Below are positions 1 through 9,091 of a DNA stretch of 64,000 bases, piece after piece. The first letter of the stretch is position 1; every line of letters starts with the position of its first letter. Made by a program: the position numbers and the translations under genes. This DNA comes from Streptomyces sp. AM 4-1-1 (GTDB lineage Bacteria; Actinomycetota; Actinomycetes; Streptomycetales; Streptomycetaceae). The stretch covers positions 5,766,001 through 5,830,000 of the forward strand of contig NZ_CP119145.1 in NCBI RefSeq assembly GCF_029167625.1, given 5' to 3'. Below the pieces are notes generated by a model. That model was given only the letters and a program-made list of their open reading frames with translations. It had not been told where the DNA came from and did no database searches.

Positions 1-256
1 GACCACCGGTGCCACCCGTACCGCCGACGCCCCCGCTGCCGCCCTCGTCCTTGTGGGACAGCCGCTCCATGGCGTCCTTGGCCTTCTGGGTGCCGGACTC
101 GATCTTGTCGCTGTACTTGCCCTTGGTCCTCTGGTCGACCGTCCGTGCCGCCTTGTCGAGACCTTGGTCGATCTTGTCCCCGTGCTGCTGCGCGAGGTCA
201 CCGACCTTGTCCTTCGCCGGGCCGAGTTTGGCCTTCAGTGTGTCGAGGAAACCCAT
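1..256 (-). CDS. MT0933/Rv0909-type antitoxin-like small protein (3' end cut)
   Basis: The frame opens with an ATG at 256 read leftwards and stays open to position 1, so the C-terminus lies outside the window. The visible 85 residues start MGFLDTLKAKLGPAKDKVGD and are rich in Lys, Asp and Gln. They form an amphipathic, probably helical segment, followed by a Gly-rich tail (GGSGGVGGTGG). Short Lys-rich proteins of this shape in actinomycetes belong to the MT0933 antitoxin family (Rv0909-like). No toxin partner can be seen because the window ends here. It is divergent from miaA, with about 300 bp between them. The family call is from memory of the N-terminal pattern; the antitoxin function is inference. 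Confidence 0.65.
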   Translation of the reverse strand, partial: MGFLDTLKAKLGPAKDKVGDLAQQHGDKIDQGLDKAARTVDQRTKGKYSDKIESGTQKAKDAMERLSHKDEGGSGGVGGTGGTGG

Positions 257-560
257 GGGGCACCTTCCCTGCGGTCGAACTGCGTGCGGGCGATCCGTCC
301 TGCCCCATTGTCCGCCTTCCCGCCTCTCCGACCGCCCGACCGGACGCCGGCCCGGGCCCGCCGCGGGGGCGGCGGGCACGGGCCGGCTGGTCGAACGGTC
401 GGAGAGGCGGGGCGCGCGACGGCCGGACCGTGGAAGAAACGCCCATGTCCCTCCCGAATCTACTCACACCGGCACCATCCCGTCCCGCCCGAACCACCCG
501 GCTTGCCCCGCGCCACCCGCAGCGTCGGGAAGGGGGCCCGGGGTTTGCGAGACTGGCGCG
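257..560. other. Intergenic region between the antitoxin-like gene and miaA
   Basis: About 300 bp between divergent genes. It is very GC-rich, lacks any frame with consistent coding bias, and shows no clear palindrome or repeat. It should carry the promoters of both neighbours, but I cannot place a convincing -10/-35 pair. Confidence 0.4.
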
Positions 561-1499
561 GTGAGAAGCTCAGCTCCCGCTCCGCGGGTCATCGCCGTCG
601 TCGGTCCCACGGCGGCCGGAAAGTCCGATCTCGGGGTCCACCTCGCCCGGCAACTGGGGGGAGAGGTCATCAACGCCGACTCCATGCAGCTCTACCGGGG
701 GATGGACATCGGCACCGCGAAGTTGACGTACGCCGAGCGCGGAGCCGTTCCGCACCATCTGCTCGACATCTGGGACGTCACCGAGACCGCCAGTGTCGCC
801 GAGTACCAGCGGCTGGCCCGTGCCGAGATCGACCGGCTGCTCGCCGCCGGACGCGTCCCCGTGCTGGTCGGCGGTTCCGGTCTGTACGTGAAGGGGGCCA
901 TCGACGCCCTGGAGTTCCCCGGTACCGACCCGGAGGTGCGTGCCCGGCTGGAACGGGAACTCCTCGAACACGGCTCCGGCGTGCTGCACGATCGGCTTCA
1001 CGCGGCCGACCCCGAGGCCGCCCGCGCGATCCTGCCGAGCAACGGCCGCCGTATCGTCCGGGCCCTCGAAGTCATCGAGATCACCGGCAGACCGTTCACC
1101 GCCAACCTCCCCGGCGACGAATCCGTCTACGACGCCGTGCAGATCGGCGTCGACGTCCCACGCCCCGAACTCGACGAGCGCATCACCGTCCGGGTCGACC
1201 GGATGTGGGAGGCGGGACTCGTGGACGAGGTGCGCGCGCTGGAGGCGCGAGGACTGCGTGAGGGCCGCACGGCGTCCCGCGCGCTCGGCTACCAGCAGGT
1301 GCTCGCCGCGCTCGCCGACGAGTGCACCGAGGACGAGGCCCGCGTCGAAACGGTCCGCGCCACCAAACGGTTCGCACGCCGTCAGGACTCGTGGTTCCGC
1401 CGCGATCCCCGGGTGCACTGGCTGAGCGGAGCGGCCGAGGACAGCGGGGAACTTCCGCACCGGGCCCTGACGTTGGTCGAACGGGCGGTCACAGCCTGA
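561..1499 (+). CDS. miaA: tRNA dimethylallyltransferase MiaA
   Basis: MiaA transfers a dimethylallyl group to N6 of A37 in tRNAs reading UNN codons. The protein is 312 residues, normal for the family. The P-loop GPTAAGKS lies at residues 15-22, followed by INADSMQLYRGMDIGTAK (about 37-54), the conserved substrate-binding block, and GGSGLYVKG near 110. The C-terminal half carries SRALGYQQV and the TKRFARRQ.SWFRRD signature. The GTG at 561 places the P-loop at the usual distance from the N-terminus. The frame is open much further upstream, but that extension is Pro/Arg-rich and does not resemble MiaA. In related Streptomyces miaA sits just before dapF, as here. Confidence 0.95.
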   Translation: MRSSAPAPRVIAVVGPTAAGKSDLGVHLARQLGGEVINADSMQLYRGMDIGTAKLTYAERGAVPHHLLDIWDVTETASVAEYQRLARAEIDRLLAAGRVPVLVGGSGLYVKGAIDALEFPGTDPEVRARLERELLEHGSGVLHDRLHAADPEAARAILPSNGRRIVRALEVIEITGRPFTANLPGDESVYDAVQIGVDVPRPELDERITVRVDRMWEAGLVDEVRALEARGLREGRTASRALGYQQVLAALADECTEDEARVETVRATKRFARRQDSWFRRDPRVHWLSGAAEDSGELPHRALTLVERAVTA

Positions 1500-1599
1500 T
1501 CACGTGATGGCATCGGGAAGCTCAGCCCGTCATTCCGGCACCCCGGAGCGTGCCATCATCGAGCGACGATCGACCGGTGAGTCCGAGTGGGGAGGGCGC

Positions 1600-2043
1600 G
1601 TGGCGATGGAGGCCGGCCCTCGCGACACGGAGCGGGACGCGGCGGACGCGGGGCACGAGGCGGGACGCCTCAGCCCTGACGGCCCGGACGAACTCGCGGT
1701 CACCCCCGAGGTCGAGGTCGAGCTGCGGCCCGCGCGCCGACTGCGGATCTGGCAGCTCGCACCGATCGTGATCCTCGCCGCCGTCGGCTCCCTGATGTTC
1801 GCCTTCCCGCTCGCCTTCGAGGTCGGTGAGGGTGGCGCGGTCGTCGCCATGCTGGGACTGCTGATCAGCGGCTGCGCCGCAGGCTGGGGCATGATGGCCG
1901 CCCGCCGGGTGGGCCACACCTGGCCCGGACTGCCGCCCCGGGAGGCCGGCGAGCGCCCCGACTGGCGGGTGGTCGCGCTGTACGTGGTCGCGGGCGCGGC
2001 CCTGGTGGCGCTCGCCGTCTGGCGCGTCGACCGGCTCCGCTGA
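1600..2043 (+). CDS. Small integral membrane protein, unknown function
   Basis: A 147-residue protein between miaA and dapF. The N-terminal ~48 residues are acidic and disordered-looking (many Asp, Glu, Gly). Three hydrophobic segments follow at about 50-72, 79-101 and 123-142, so it is a likely three-pass membrane protein with a cytoplasmic or exposed acidic tail. Two starts are close: GTG 1600 and ATG 1606, with GGAGGG at 1591-1596 serving either. The frame extends upstream to 1504, but that part looks non-coding. I recognise no catalytic motif. It resembles the unnamed membrane protein that accompanies dapF in Streptomyces genomes; function is not known to me. Confidence 0.75.
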   Translation: MAMEAGPRDTERDAADAGHEAGRLSPDGPDELAVTPEVEVELRPARRLRIWQLAPIVILAAVGSLMFAFPLAFEVGEGGAVVAMLGLLISGCAAGWGMMAARRVGHTWPGLPPREAGERPDWRVVALYVVAGAALVALAVWRVDRLR

Positions 2044-2095
2044 CCGGCACCGGGCGGCGGAAGCCGGTGTCGGCGCCGCCTCGTACAGTTGACCT

Positions 2096-2968
2096 GTGAG
2101 CACTTCGCAGATCCCATTCCTCAAGGGGCACGGCACCGAGAACGACTTCGTGATCGTTCCCGACCCGGACAACGCCCTCGACCTGCCGGCGTCCACCGTC
2201 GCCCGGCTGTGCGACCGCCGGGCCGGCATCGGCGGCGACGGGCTGCTCCACGTGGTGCGGTCCGCCGCGCATCCCGACGCGCGGACCATGGCCGACGAGG
2301 CCGAGTGGTTCATGGACTACCGGAACGCCGACGGCTCGATCGCCGAGATGTGCGGCAACGGCGTACGGGTCTTCGCCCGCTACCTCCAGCGCGCCGGGCT
2401 CGCCGACGAGGGAGACCTCGCGGTCGCGACCCGTGGCGGCGTCAAGCGGACGCACATCGCCAAGGACGGCGGCGTCACCGTGACCATGGGCCGCGCCCGG
2501 CTTCCCGAAGAGGGCGTCACCGTCACGGTCGGCGGACGCAGTTGGGCCGCCCGCAACGTCAACATGGGCAATCCGCACGCCGTCGCGTTCGTCGACGACC
2601 TCGCGCACGCCGGCGATCTGCTCTCCGTACCGCCCGTCAACCCGGCCACCGTCTACCCCGACGGCGTCAACGTCGAGTTCGTGGTGGACCGCGGTCCGCG
2701 GCACGTCGCGATGCGGGTGCACGAGCGTGGTTCCGGAGAGACCCGCTCCTGCGGTACGGGGGCCTGCGCCGTGGCCGTCGCCGCGGCCCGCAGGGACGGC
2801 ACCGACCCCGCCGCCACCGGCGCGGCCGTCACCTACACGGTCGACCTGCCCGGCGGCACCCTGGTCATCACCGAGCGGCCGGACGGCGAGATCGAGATGA
2901 CGGGCCCCGCGGTGATCGTTGCCGAGGGCTTCGTGGACCCGGTTCTGCTCGAAACGGTGAACGTCTGA
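2096..2968 (+). CDS. dapF: Diaminopimelate epimerase DapF
   Basis: DapF converts LL-diaminopimelate to the meso form for lysine and peptidoglycan synthesis, without cofactor, using two cysteines. Both are present: Cys86 in NADGSIAEMCGNGVR and Cys219 in SGETRSCGTGACA. Other family marks are the N-terminal FLKGHGTENDFVIV and VNMGNPHAV near 155-163. Length is 290 residues, slightly longer than E. coli DapF as expected for actinomycetes. The start is GTG 2096. There is no Shine-Dalgarno, but TACAGT at 2084-2089 lies 6 nt before the GTG, which suggests a leaderless transcript. Streptomyces use LL-DAP in their walls, so the enzyme mainly serves lysine synthesis (established knowledge). Confidence 0.95.
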   Translation: MSTSQIPFLKGHGTENDFVIVPDPDNALDLPASTVARLCDRRAGIGGDGLLHVVRSAAHPDARTMADEAEWFMDYRNADGSIAEMCGNGVRVFARYLQRAGLADEGDLAVATRGGVKRTHIAKDGGVTVTMGRARLPEEGVTVTVGGRSWAARNVNMGNPHAVAFVDDLAHAGDLLSVPPVNPATVYPDGVNVEFVVDRGPRHVAMRVHERGSGETRSCGTGACAVAVAAARRDGTDPAATGAAVTYTVDLPGGTLVITERPDGEIEMTGPAVIVAEGFVDPVLLETVNV

Positions 2969-3109
2969 AGCTTCGCTCGAATGGGTGATCCGTTTCACGC
3001 TGGGCGAGAGGTGGACTGCGCCACGTGGTGGGCTCGGTAGCATCAAGCACCGGCCCGGAGGCGCGTCCGCTTCCTCCCCACCGCCGGTAGACGCTGCCGG
3101 AGGTGCCCC

Positions 3110-5377
3110 ATGAGCGCAGAGGCCACGAACCCTGGTGCCCCCATCCGCAGGCGAGGCCGCCCCCGGATCGACATCCGCAGACTCGGCAGGGTCGCACTGC
3201 TCGGCCCCGAACCCCGGGACCGGCTGCCCGCCGCGATCGGCCATGTCGCCGAGGCGCACCGCGCGCACCACCCGGACGCCGACCTCGCCATTCTCCACAA
3301 GGCGTACGTCCTCGCCGAGTCCTCGCACCGGGGGCAGATGCGCAAGAGCGGCGAACCGTACATCACCCACCCCCTCGCGGTGACCCTGATCCTCGCCGAA
3401 CTCGGCGCGGAGACCACCACGTTGACCGCCTCACTGCTCCACGACACGGTCGAGGACACCGAGGTGACGCTCGACCAGGTGGGCGAGGAGTTCGGCGAAG
3501 AGGTCCGCTACCTCGTCGACGGCGTCACCAAGCTCGAAAAGGTCGACTACGGCGCGGCGGCCGAACCCGAGACCTTCCGCAAGATGCTGGTCGCCACCGG
3601 GGACGACGTCCGCGTGATGTCGATCAAACTCGCCGACCGGCTGCACAACATGCGCACCCTCGGCGTGATGCGCCCCGAGAAGCAGGTCAGGATCGCCAAG
3701 GTCACCCGCGACGTGCTCATCCCGCTCGCGGAACGGCTCGGGGTGCAGGCCCTCAAGACGGAGCTGGAGGACCTGGTCTTCGCCATCCTCCACCCCGAGG
3801 AGTACGCGCACACCCGCACCCTGATCGCCGCCTCCGACCGGTCCGGCCGAACCGGCGGCCGGGCGGCCCCGGGCACGGCGGCGTCCGGCGCGGGCAGTGC
3901 CTCCGGCAGCTCCCGGGCGTCCGGTGCGTCCGGTGCGTCCGGTGCGTCCGGCGCCGACGATCCGCTCGGGACCATCGCCGAGAACGTCGGAGCGGTCCTG
4001 CGGGAAGCGGGCATCTCCGCCGAGGTCCTGATCAGACCCCGCCACTTCGTCTCCCTGCACCGGGTCCGGATCAAACGCGGTGAACTGCGCGGCACCGACT
4101 TCGGACGGCTGCTGGTCCTGGTCGGTGAGGACGCCGACTGCTACGCCGTCCTCGGCGAACTGCACACCTGTTTCACCCCGGTGATCTCCGAGTTCAAGGA
4201 CTTCATCGCGGCCCCCAAGTACAACCTCTACCAGTCACTGCACACGGCCCTCGCCGGCCGCGACGGCGCCGTGGTCGAAGTCCTCATCCGTACGCACCGC
4301 ATGCACAAGGTCGCCGAGGCGGGCGTCGTGGCGCTCGGCAACCCGTACACCCCGGACGGTTCCGCGGCCCAGCAGGCCGCGGAACCCTCGGACGGCGAAC
4401 GCGCCGACCCCACCCGCCCCGGCTGGCTGTCCCGGCTGCTCGACTGGCAGCGTTCGGTCACCGATCCGGAGACCTTCTGGACCACGCTCCGCGCCGATCT
4501 CGCCCAGGACCGGGAGATCACGGTCTTACACCCCGACGGCGGCGTCCTCGGCCTCCCCGCCGGGGCCAGCTGCGTCGACGCCGCGTACGCCCGGTACGGC
4601 GAAGGGGCGCACCGCTGTATCGGCGCCCGGGTCAACGGCCGTCTCGCCAGGCTGAGCACCGTGCTGAGCGACGGCGACACCGTGCAGCTGCTGCTCACCA
4701 AGGACCCCGCGTCCGGGCCCTCGCGCGACTGGCTCGACCACACCCGCACGGCCGCCGCCCGGATCGCCATCAACACCTGGCTGGACGCCCATCCCGAGGA
4801 CGCGCAGGGCGGCCACGGGGCCGTCGCGGGACCGGTCCCCGCCCCCGAGCGGCTCCTCGCGGCCGGTTCCGGGCCGCAGCAGCGCGCCGCGGAACCGGGA
4901 CCGGCCCCGGCAGCCGGACACCGGGCCGCCGGCGCCGTCGTGGACCGGCCCGACGCGGCCGTACGCCTCGCGGGCTGCTGCACACCCGTACCTCCCGACG
5001 CCGTCACCGGCTTCACCGTGCGCGGCGGCGCCGTCACCGTGCACCGGGAGGAGTGCTCCGCCGTGGCCAGGATGCGGGCCGTGGGCCGGGTACCGGTCGG
5101 GGTGCGCTGGGGCGACGAGCCCGGCTGCCGCGTCACCCTGGTCGCCGAGTCGTTCGGCCGGCCACGGCTGCTCGCCGACCTCACCGAGGCCATCGCGACG
5201 GCTGACGCGGCGATCGTCTCGGCCACCGTCGAACCGCCCAGCGAGCAGCGGGTCCGCCACACGTACACCTTGCGGCTCCCGGACGCGGCGGGACTGCCCG
5301 CGCTCATGCGGGCCATGCGGGACGTGCCCGGGGTGTACGACGTGAGCCGTGCCCAGCATCCGGCGGGTACGCGCTGA
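3110..5377 (+). CDS. rshA: RelA/SpoT-family protein (RshA-like), intact hydrolase, diverged synthetase
   Basis: A 755-residue RSH protein acting on the alarmone (p)ppGpp. Domains in order are: HD hydrolase, about 55-215, with HDTVEDT at 111-117, upstream SSHRGQ...GEPYITHP and KLADRLHNMRT; a Ser/Gly/Ala linker with ASG repeats near 265-283; a synthetase-like domain to about 400; TGS near 475-530; a Cys-Cys (RIS/zinc-finger-like) segment starting AGCCTPV; and a C-terminal ACT domain. Hydrolase metal ligands all appear intact. The synthetase keeps FKDFIAAPKYNLYQSLHT and EVLIRT. It has lost the usual RxKS.Y.KM block (here RHFVSLHRVRIKR) and the terminal AAHW. ATG 3110 has GGAGG at 3099-3103. Its position downstream of dapF matches rshA rather than relA of S. 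coelicolor (recalled). Confidence 0.88.
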   Translation: MSAEATNPGAPIRRRGRPRIDIRRLGRVALLGPEPRDRLPAAIGHVAEAHRAHHPDADLAILHKAYVLAESSHRGQMRKSGEPYITHPLAVTLILAELGAETTTLTASLLHDTVEDTEVTLDQVGEEFGEEVRYLVDGVTKLEKVDYGAAAEPETFRKMLVATGDDVRVMSIKLADRLHNMRTLGVMRPEKQVRIAKVTRDVLIPLAERLGVQALKTELEDLVFAILHPEEYAHTRTLIAASDRSGRTGGRAAPGTAASGAGSASGSSRASGASGASGASGADDPLGTIAENVGAVLREAGISAEVLIRPRHFVSLHRVRIKRGELRGTDFGRLLVLVGEDADCYAVLGELHTCFTPVISEFKDFIAAPKYNLYQSLHTALAGRDGAVVEVLIRTHRMHKVAEAGVVALGNPYTPDGSAAQQAAEPSDGERADPTRPGWLSRLLDWQRSVTDPETFWTTLRADLAQDREITVLHPDGGVLGLPAGASCVDAAYARYGEGAHRCIGARVNGRLARLSTVLSDGDTVQLLLTKDPASGPSRDWLDHTRTAAARIAINTWLDAHPEDAQGGHGAVAGPVPAPERLLAAGSGPQQRAAEPGPAPAAGHRAAGAVVDRPDAAVRLAGCCTPVPPDAVTGFTVRGGAVTVHREECSAVARMRAVGRVPVGVRWGDEPGCRVTLVAESFGRPRLLADLTEAIATADAAIVSATVEPPSEQRVRHTYTLRLPDAAGLPALMRAMRDVPGVYDVSRAQHPAGTR

Positions 5378-5478
5378 TCCGTGCCCAGCATCCGGCGGGT
5401 ACGCGCTGATCCGTGCCCAGCATCCGGCGGGTACGCGCTGATCCGCGCCCGGCACCCCGGCCGGTACGCGTCGTTGAG
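5347..5478. repeat. Three exact 32-bp tandem repeats plus a decayed fourth copy
   Basis: Three identical 32-bp units occupy 5347-5378, 5379-5410 and 5411-5442; each begins CCGTGCCCAGCATCCGGCGG and ends in GGTACGCGCTGAT. A fourth, diverged unit (CCGCGCCCGGCACCCC...) covers about 5443-5475. Further copies of the GGTACGC-type core can be traced to about 5570. The stop codon of the RSH gene (TGA 5375-5377) lies in unit 1, so the array starts inside the last codons and runs into the intergenic region. Thirty-two is not a multiple of three, so this is not a protein repeat. Origin is probably slippage or local duplication; no known repeat class is recognised. Confidence 0.9.
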
Positions 5479-5660
5479 CCATCTCCAGCCCCGGCCGTAC
5501 GCACCGAGTCACGCCCCGTCTCCCCAGCCGGTACGCGTCGAGTCACGGCCCCCGGCCGGCAGGCGCCGAGCCGCGGGGCGCCCGCCCCGCCCGCTCCTCG
5601 TTCGGGTGGCCCGGAGCGCGCCGCGCCCGTGCGGGCGGTCGTCGCTGATAGCCGTAGACC

Positions 5661-7112
5661 ATGCCGCTCACCTCCCGCCGACTGCGCGCCGCCCTGCTGG
5701 CCACCGCGTCGGTCACCCTCGTCGCCGCCACCCTCCCCGCGCCCGAACCACTGGGGATCGGGGACCCGCTCTTCCCGCACCTGGGCAATCCCGGGTACGA
5801 CGTCCGTTCGTACGACATCTCTTTCACCTATCGGGGCGACAACACCAGGCCGCTCGAAGCGGTCACCAAGATCGACGCCACGACCACCGCACCGCTGGAC
5901 CGGATCAACCTCGACTTCGCCCGTGGCACGGTACGGTCCGTCGAGGTCAACAGCGCCCCGGCCGAGTTCGCCGTCACGGACGAGGACCTGGTCGTGCGGG
6001 CACCCGGCACGCTTCCCGCCGGGGCCCCGCTGCGGATCACCGTCCGGCACACCAGCGACCCGAACGGCGACCGCGACAGCGGCGGCTGGCTGCGCACCGC
6101 CGACGGACTGGCCATGGCCAACCAGGCGGACGCCGCCCACCGGGTCTTCCCGGGCAACGACCATCCCTCCGACAAGGCGCTGTTCACCTTCCGGGTCACG
6201 GCGCCCAAGGCGCTCACGGTGGTGGCCAACGGACTGCCCGCCGGGAAGTCCTCGCACGGCTCCGACACCACCTGGACGTACCGGACCGAGCACCCCATGG
6301 CCACCGAGCTGGCCCAGGTCTCCATCGGCCGCTCCGCCGTCGTGCCCCGCACAGGGCCCCACGGACTGCCCGTGCGCGACGTCGTGCCGGTCGCCGACCG
6401 GGCGAAGCTGGAACCGCTGCTGAAGAAGACCCCGGGCCAGCTGGAATGGATGGAGCGGCAGGTCGGCCCGTACCCCTTCGAGACGTACGGCCTGCTGATC
6501 GCCGACACGGAGACCGGCTTCGAGCTGGAGACACAGACGCTGACGCTCTTCGAACGCTCGCTGTTCACCAACTCCTCCTACCCCGAGTGGTACCGCGACT
6601 CGGTCATGGTGCACGAGCTGTCCCACCACTGGTTCGGCAACAGCGTCTCGCCGCGCGCGTGGTCCGACGTCTGGCTGAACGAGGGCCACGCCACCTGGTA
6701 CGAGGCCCGCTACGCCGAGGAGTTCGGCAAGCAGCCGATGGAGCGCCGGATGCGGGCCGCGTACGACATGTCCGACAACTGGCGGGCCGACGGGGGGCCG
6801 CCGGCCCGTCCCGCGGCCCCGGCCAGGGGACAGAAGATCAGTCTGTTCCGGCCGGTGGTGTACGACGGCAGCGCCCTGATCCTCTACGCGCTGCGCCAGG
6901 AGATCGGCCCGGACGCCTTCGGCCGGCTGGAGCGGAGCTGGGTGCGCGAGTACCGCGACGAATCGGCCACCACGGCCGACTTCACCGCGCTGGCGTCGAA
7001 GACCGCCGGACGGGACCTGACCGCGTTCTTCAAGGGGTGGCTGTACGCGAAGAGGACCCCGCCGATGCCCGGACACCGTGACTGGCGCAGCGCGCGCCCG
7101 CAGACCCGGTGA
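5661..7112 (+). CDS. Secreted M1-family zinc metallopeptidase
   Basis: A 483-residue protein with an N-terminal Arg-rich start and hydrophobic core (LRAALLATASVTLVAATLPA), a likely signal peptide. The zinc site HELSHHWFGN lies near residues 317-326. The third ligand Glu is near 341 in WLNEGHATWYE, the gluzincin pattern of M1 aminopeptidases. A Tyr in the C-terminal part (VVYDGSALILYALR) fits the transition-state Tyr. The usual GAMEN exopeptidase motif is replaced by GFELETQTL, so the substrate end-specificity may differ from classical aminopeptidase N. The protein lacks the long helical C-terminal domain of PepN. It probably cleaves peptides outside the cell. It follows the 32-bp repeats and precedes hflX. 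Confidence 0.87.
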   Translation: MPLTSRRLRAALLATASVTLVAATLPAPEPLGIGDPLFPHLGNPGYDVRSYDISFTYRGDNTRPLEAVTKIDATTTAPLDRINLDFARGTVRSVEVNSAPAEFAVTDEDLVVRAPGTLPAGAPLRITVRHTSDPNGDRDSGGWLRTADGLAMANQADAAHRVFPGNDHPSDKALFTFRVTAPKALTVVANGLPAGKSSHGSDTTWTYRTEHPMATELAQVSIGRSAVVPRTGPHGLPVRDVVPVADRAKLEPLLKKTPGQLEWMERQVGPYPFETYGLLIADTETGFELETQTLTLFERSLFTNSSYPEWYRDSVMVHELSHHWFGNSVSPRAWSDVWLNEGHATWYEARYAEEFGKQPMERRMRAAYDMSDNWRADGGPPARPAAPARGQKISLFRPVVYDGSALILYALRQEIGPDAFGRLERSWVREYRDESATTADFTALASKTAGRDLTAFFKGWLYAKRTPPMPGHRDWRSARPQTR

Positions 7113-7348
7113 GCCGCGGACGCGGCGACCTGCGTACCCCGTCATCCGGTGACCTGTGAGGGGAGCGGTTCACGCCGTCCGTCGCGCACGGCGTAAACCG
7201 GAGTGACGGGCCGGGCGGGGGCATGTCACTATCGGCATGCCGGCTCGACAGCCGGACCGGCCGCCCCGGTGGCCTCCGCCCGCGGGAATCATCCGGGGAC
7301 GTCACGCGTTGTGACAGATACAGCGGAACCCATCGACTTAAGGATGCA

Positions 7349-8872
7349 ATGACCTCCTCTTCTTCCCTTCCCCAGGACGCGCGGAACGCGCGGAGCGCCA
7401 CGGAGAACACCACCGAGAGCCTCAACGAAAGCCTTCGGGCGGACGCCCTGATGGAAGAGGACGTCGCCTGGAGCCACGACATCGACGGGGAGCGCGACGG
7501 CGAGCAGCTGGACCGCTCCGAGCGAGCGGCGCTGCGACGGGTCGCGGGGCTCTCCACCGAACTCGAGGACGTCACCGAGGTCGAGTACCGACAGCTGCGC
7601 CTGGAGCGCGTCGTGCTGGTCGGTGTCTGGACCTCCGGGACCGTGCTCGACGCGGAGAACTCCCTCGCGGAGCTGGCGGCACTCGCCGAGACGGCCGGTG
7701 CCGTGGTCCTCGACGCGGTGTTCCAGCGCCGTGACAAGCCCGACCCGGCCACCTACATCGGTTCGGGCAAGGCACTGGAGCTGCGCGACATCGTGCTGGA
7801 GACCGGGGCGGACACCGTCGTCTGCGACGGTGAGCTCAGCCCGGGACAGCTGATCCACCTGGAGGACGTCGTCAAGGTCAAGGTCGTCGACCGCACGGCC
7901 CTGATCCTCGACATCTTCGCGCAGCACGCCAAGTCCCGTGAGGGCAAGGCGCAGGTCTCGCTGGCCCAGATGCAGTACATGCTGCCCAGGCTCCGTGGCT
8001 GGGGTCAGTCGCTGTCCCGTCAGATGGGTGGTGGCGGTTCCAGCGGTGGCGGTGGCGGGATGGCCACGCGTGGCCCCGGTGAGACCAAGATCGAGACGGA
8101 CCGGCGCCGTATCCGCGAGAAGATGGCGAAGATGCGCCGGGAGATCGCGGAGATGAAGACCGGCCGCGATCTCAAGCGGCAGGAGCGCAAGCGCCACAAG
8201 GTGCCCTCGGTGGCGATCGCCGGGTACACCAACGCGGGCAAGTCCTCGCTCCTCAACCGGCTGACCGGCGCGGGTGTGCTGGTGGAGAACGCGCTGTTCG
8301 CCACTCTCGACCCGACCGTCCGCCGGGCCGAGACGCCGAGCGGCCGGGGGTACACCCTGGCCGACACCGTCGGGTTCGTACGGCATCTGCCGCACCACCT
8401 CGTCGAGGCGTTCCGGTCCACGATGGAGGAGGTCGGCGAGTCCGACCTGATCCTGCACGTGGTGGACGGTTCCCATCCGGTGCCGGAGGAGCAGCTGGCG
8501 GCGGTCCGTGAGGTCATCCGTGACGTGGGCGCGCTGGACGTGCCCGAGATCGTGGTGATCAACAAGGCCGACGCGGCGGACCCGGTCGTGCTCCAGCGGC
8601 TGCTGCGGATCGAGAAGCACGCGATCGCCGTCTCGGCGCGTACCGGCGAGGGCATCGACGAACTGCTGGCGCTCATCGACGCCCAACTGCCGCACCCGTC
8701 CGTCGAGATCGAGGTCCTGGTGCCCTACATCCAGGGCGCACTGGTCTCCCGGGTGCACGCCGAGGGCGAGTTGATCTCCGAGGAACACACCCCGGAGGGC
8801 ACACTGATCAAGGCCAGGGTGCACGAGGAACTGGCCGCGGAACTCGGCTCGTTCGTCCCCGTGGCCCACTGA
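7349..8872 (+). CDS. hflX: Ribosome-associated GTPase HflX
   Basis: HflX is a GTPase that binds and splits stalled or stressed 70S ribosomes. The 507-residue protein has an N-terminal HflX domain with TYIGSGKALELRD near 135 and the coiled, basic stretch GPGETKIETDRRRIREK near 240-257. The G domain carries P-loop GYTNAGKSSLLN near 291, switch region ADTVGFVRHLPHHLVEAF and NKAD. A Gly-rich segment (GGGGSSGGGGG) precedes GPGETK, as in other actinobacterial homologues. ATG 7349 is chosen because an upstream in-frame extension is not conserved-looking. AAGGA lies at 7340-7344. A strong inverted repeat follows the stop codon. Confidence 0.95.
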   Translation: MTSSSSLPQDARNARSATENTTESLNESLRADALMEEDVAWSHDIDGERDGEQLDRSERAALRRVAGLSTELEDVTEVEYRQLRLERVVLVGVWTSGTVLDAENSLAELAALAETAGAVVLDAVFQRRDKPDPATYIGSGKALELRDIVLETGADTVVCDGELSPGQLIHLEDVVKVKVVDRTALILDIFAQHAKSREGKAQVSLAQMQYMLPRLRGWGQSLSRQMGGGGSSGGGGGMATRGPGETKIETDRRRIREKMAKMRREIAEMKTGRDLKRQERKRHKVPSVAIAGYTNAGKSSLLNRLTGAGVLVENALFATLDPTVRRAETPSGRGYTLADTVGFVRHLPHHLVEAFRSTMEEVGESDLILHVVDGSHPVPEEQLAAVREVIRDVGALDVPEIVVINKADAADPVVLQRLLRIEKHAIAVSARTGEGIDELLALIDAQLPHPSVEIEVLVPYIQGALVSRVHAEGELISEEHTPEGTLIKARVHEELAAELGSFVPVAH

Positions 8873-8945
8873 CGTCCGTACGGACGGCGGGCCGTCGGCC
8901 CACCACGTGGGAACGGCCGCGCACGACGCCGGCCACACGGAAGAA

Positions 8946-8985
8946 CGAAGGCCCGCTCCCTCGGTATCGAGGGAGCGGGCCTTCG
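8946..8985. terminator. Bidirectional terminator between hflX and the convergent protease gene
   Basis: A perfect 17-bp inverted repeat (8946-8962 with 8969-8985; arm CGAAGGCCCGCTCCCTC) with a 6-nt loop GGTATC. It sits between two convergent genes. It lacks a U-tract, as is common for Streptomyces terminators. Confidence 0.85.
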
Positions 8986-9091
8986 GGCGTTGCCGGGGGC
9001 CGGCCGGGCGGCGCCGTGCCGCTGGTGCCGGAGCACCGCTCGGGCCGGGGGACCGGGCCCACGGGCCCGAGTCACGGACCGCCCGTACTGG

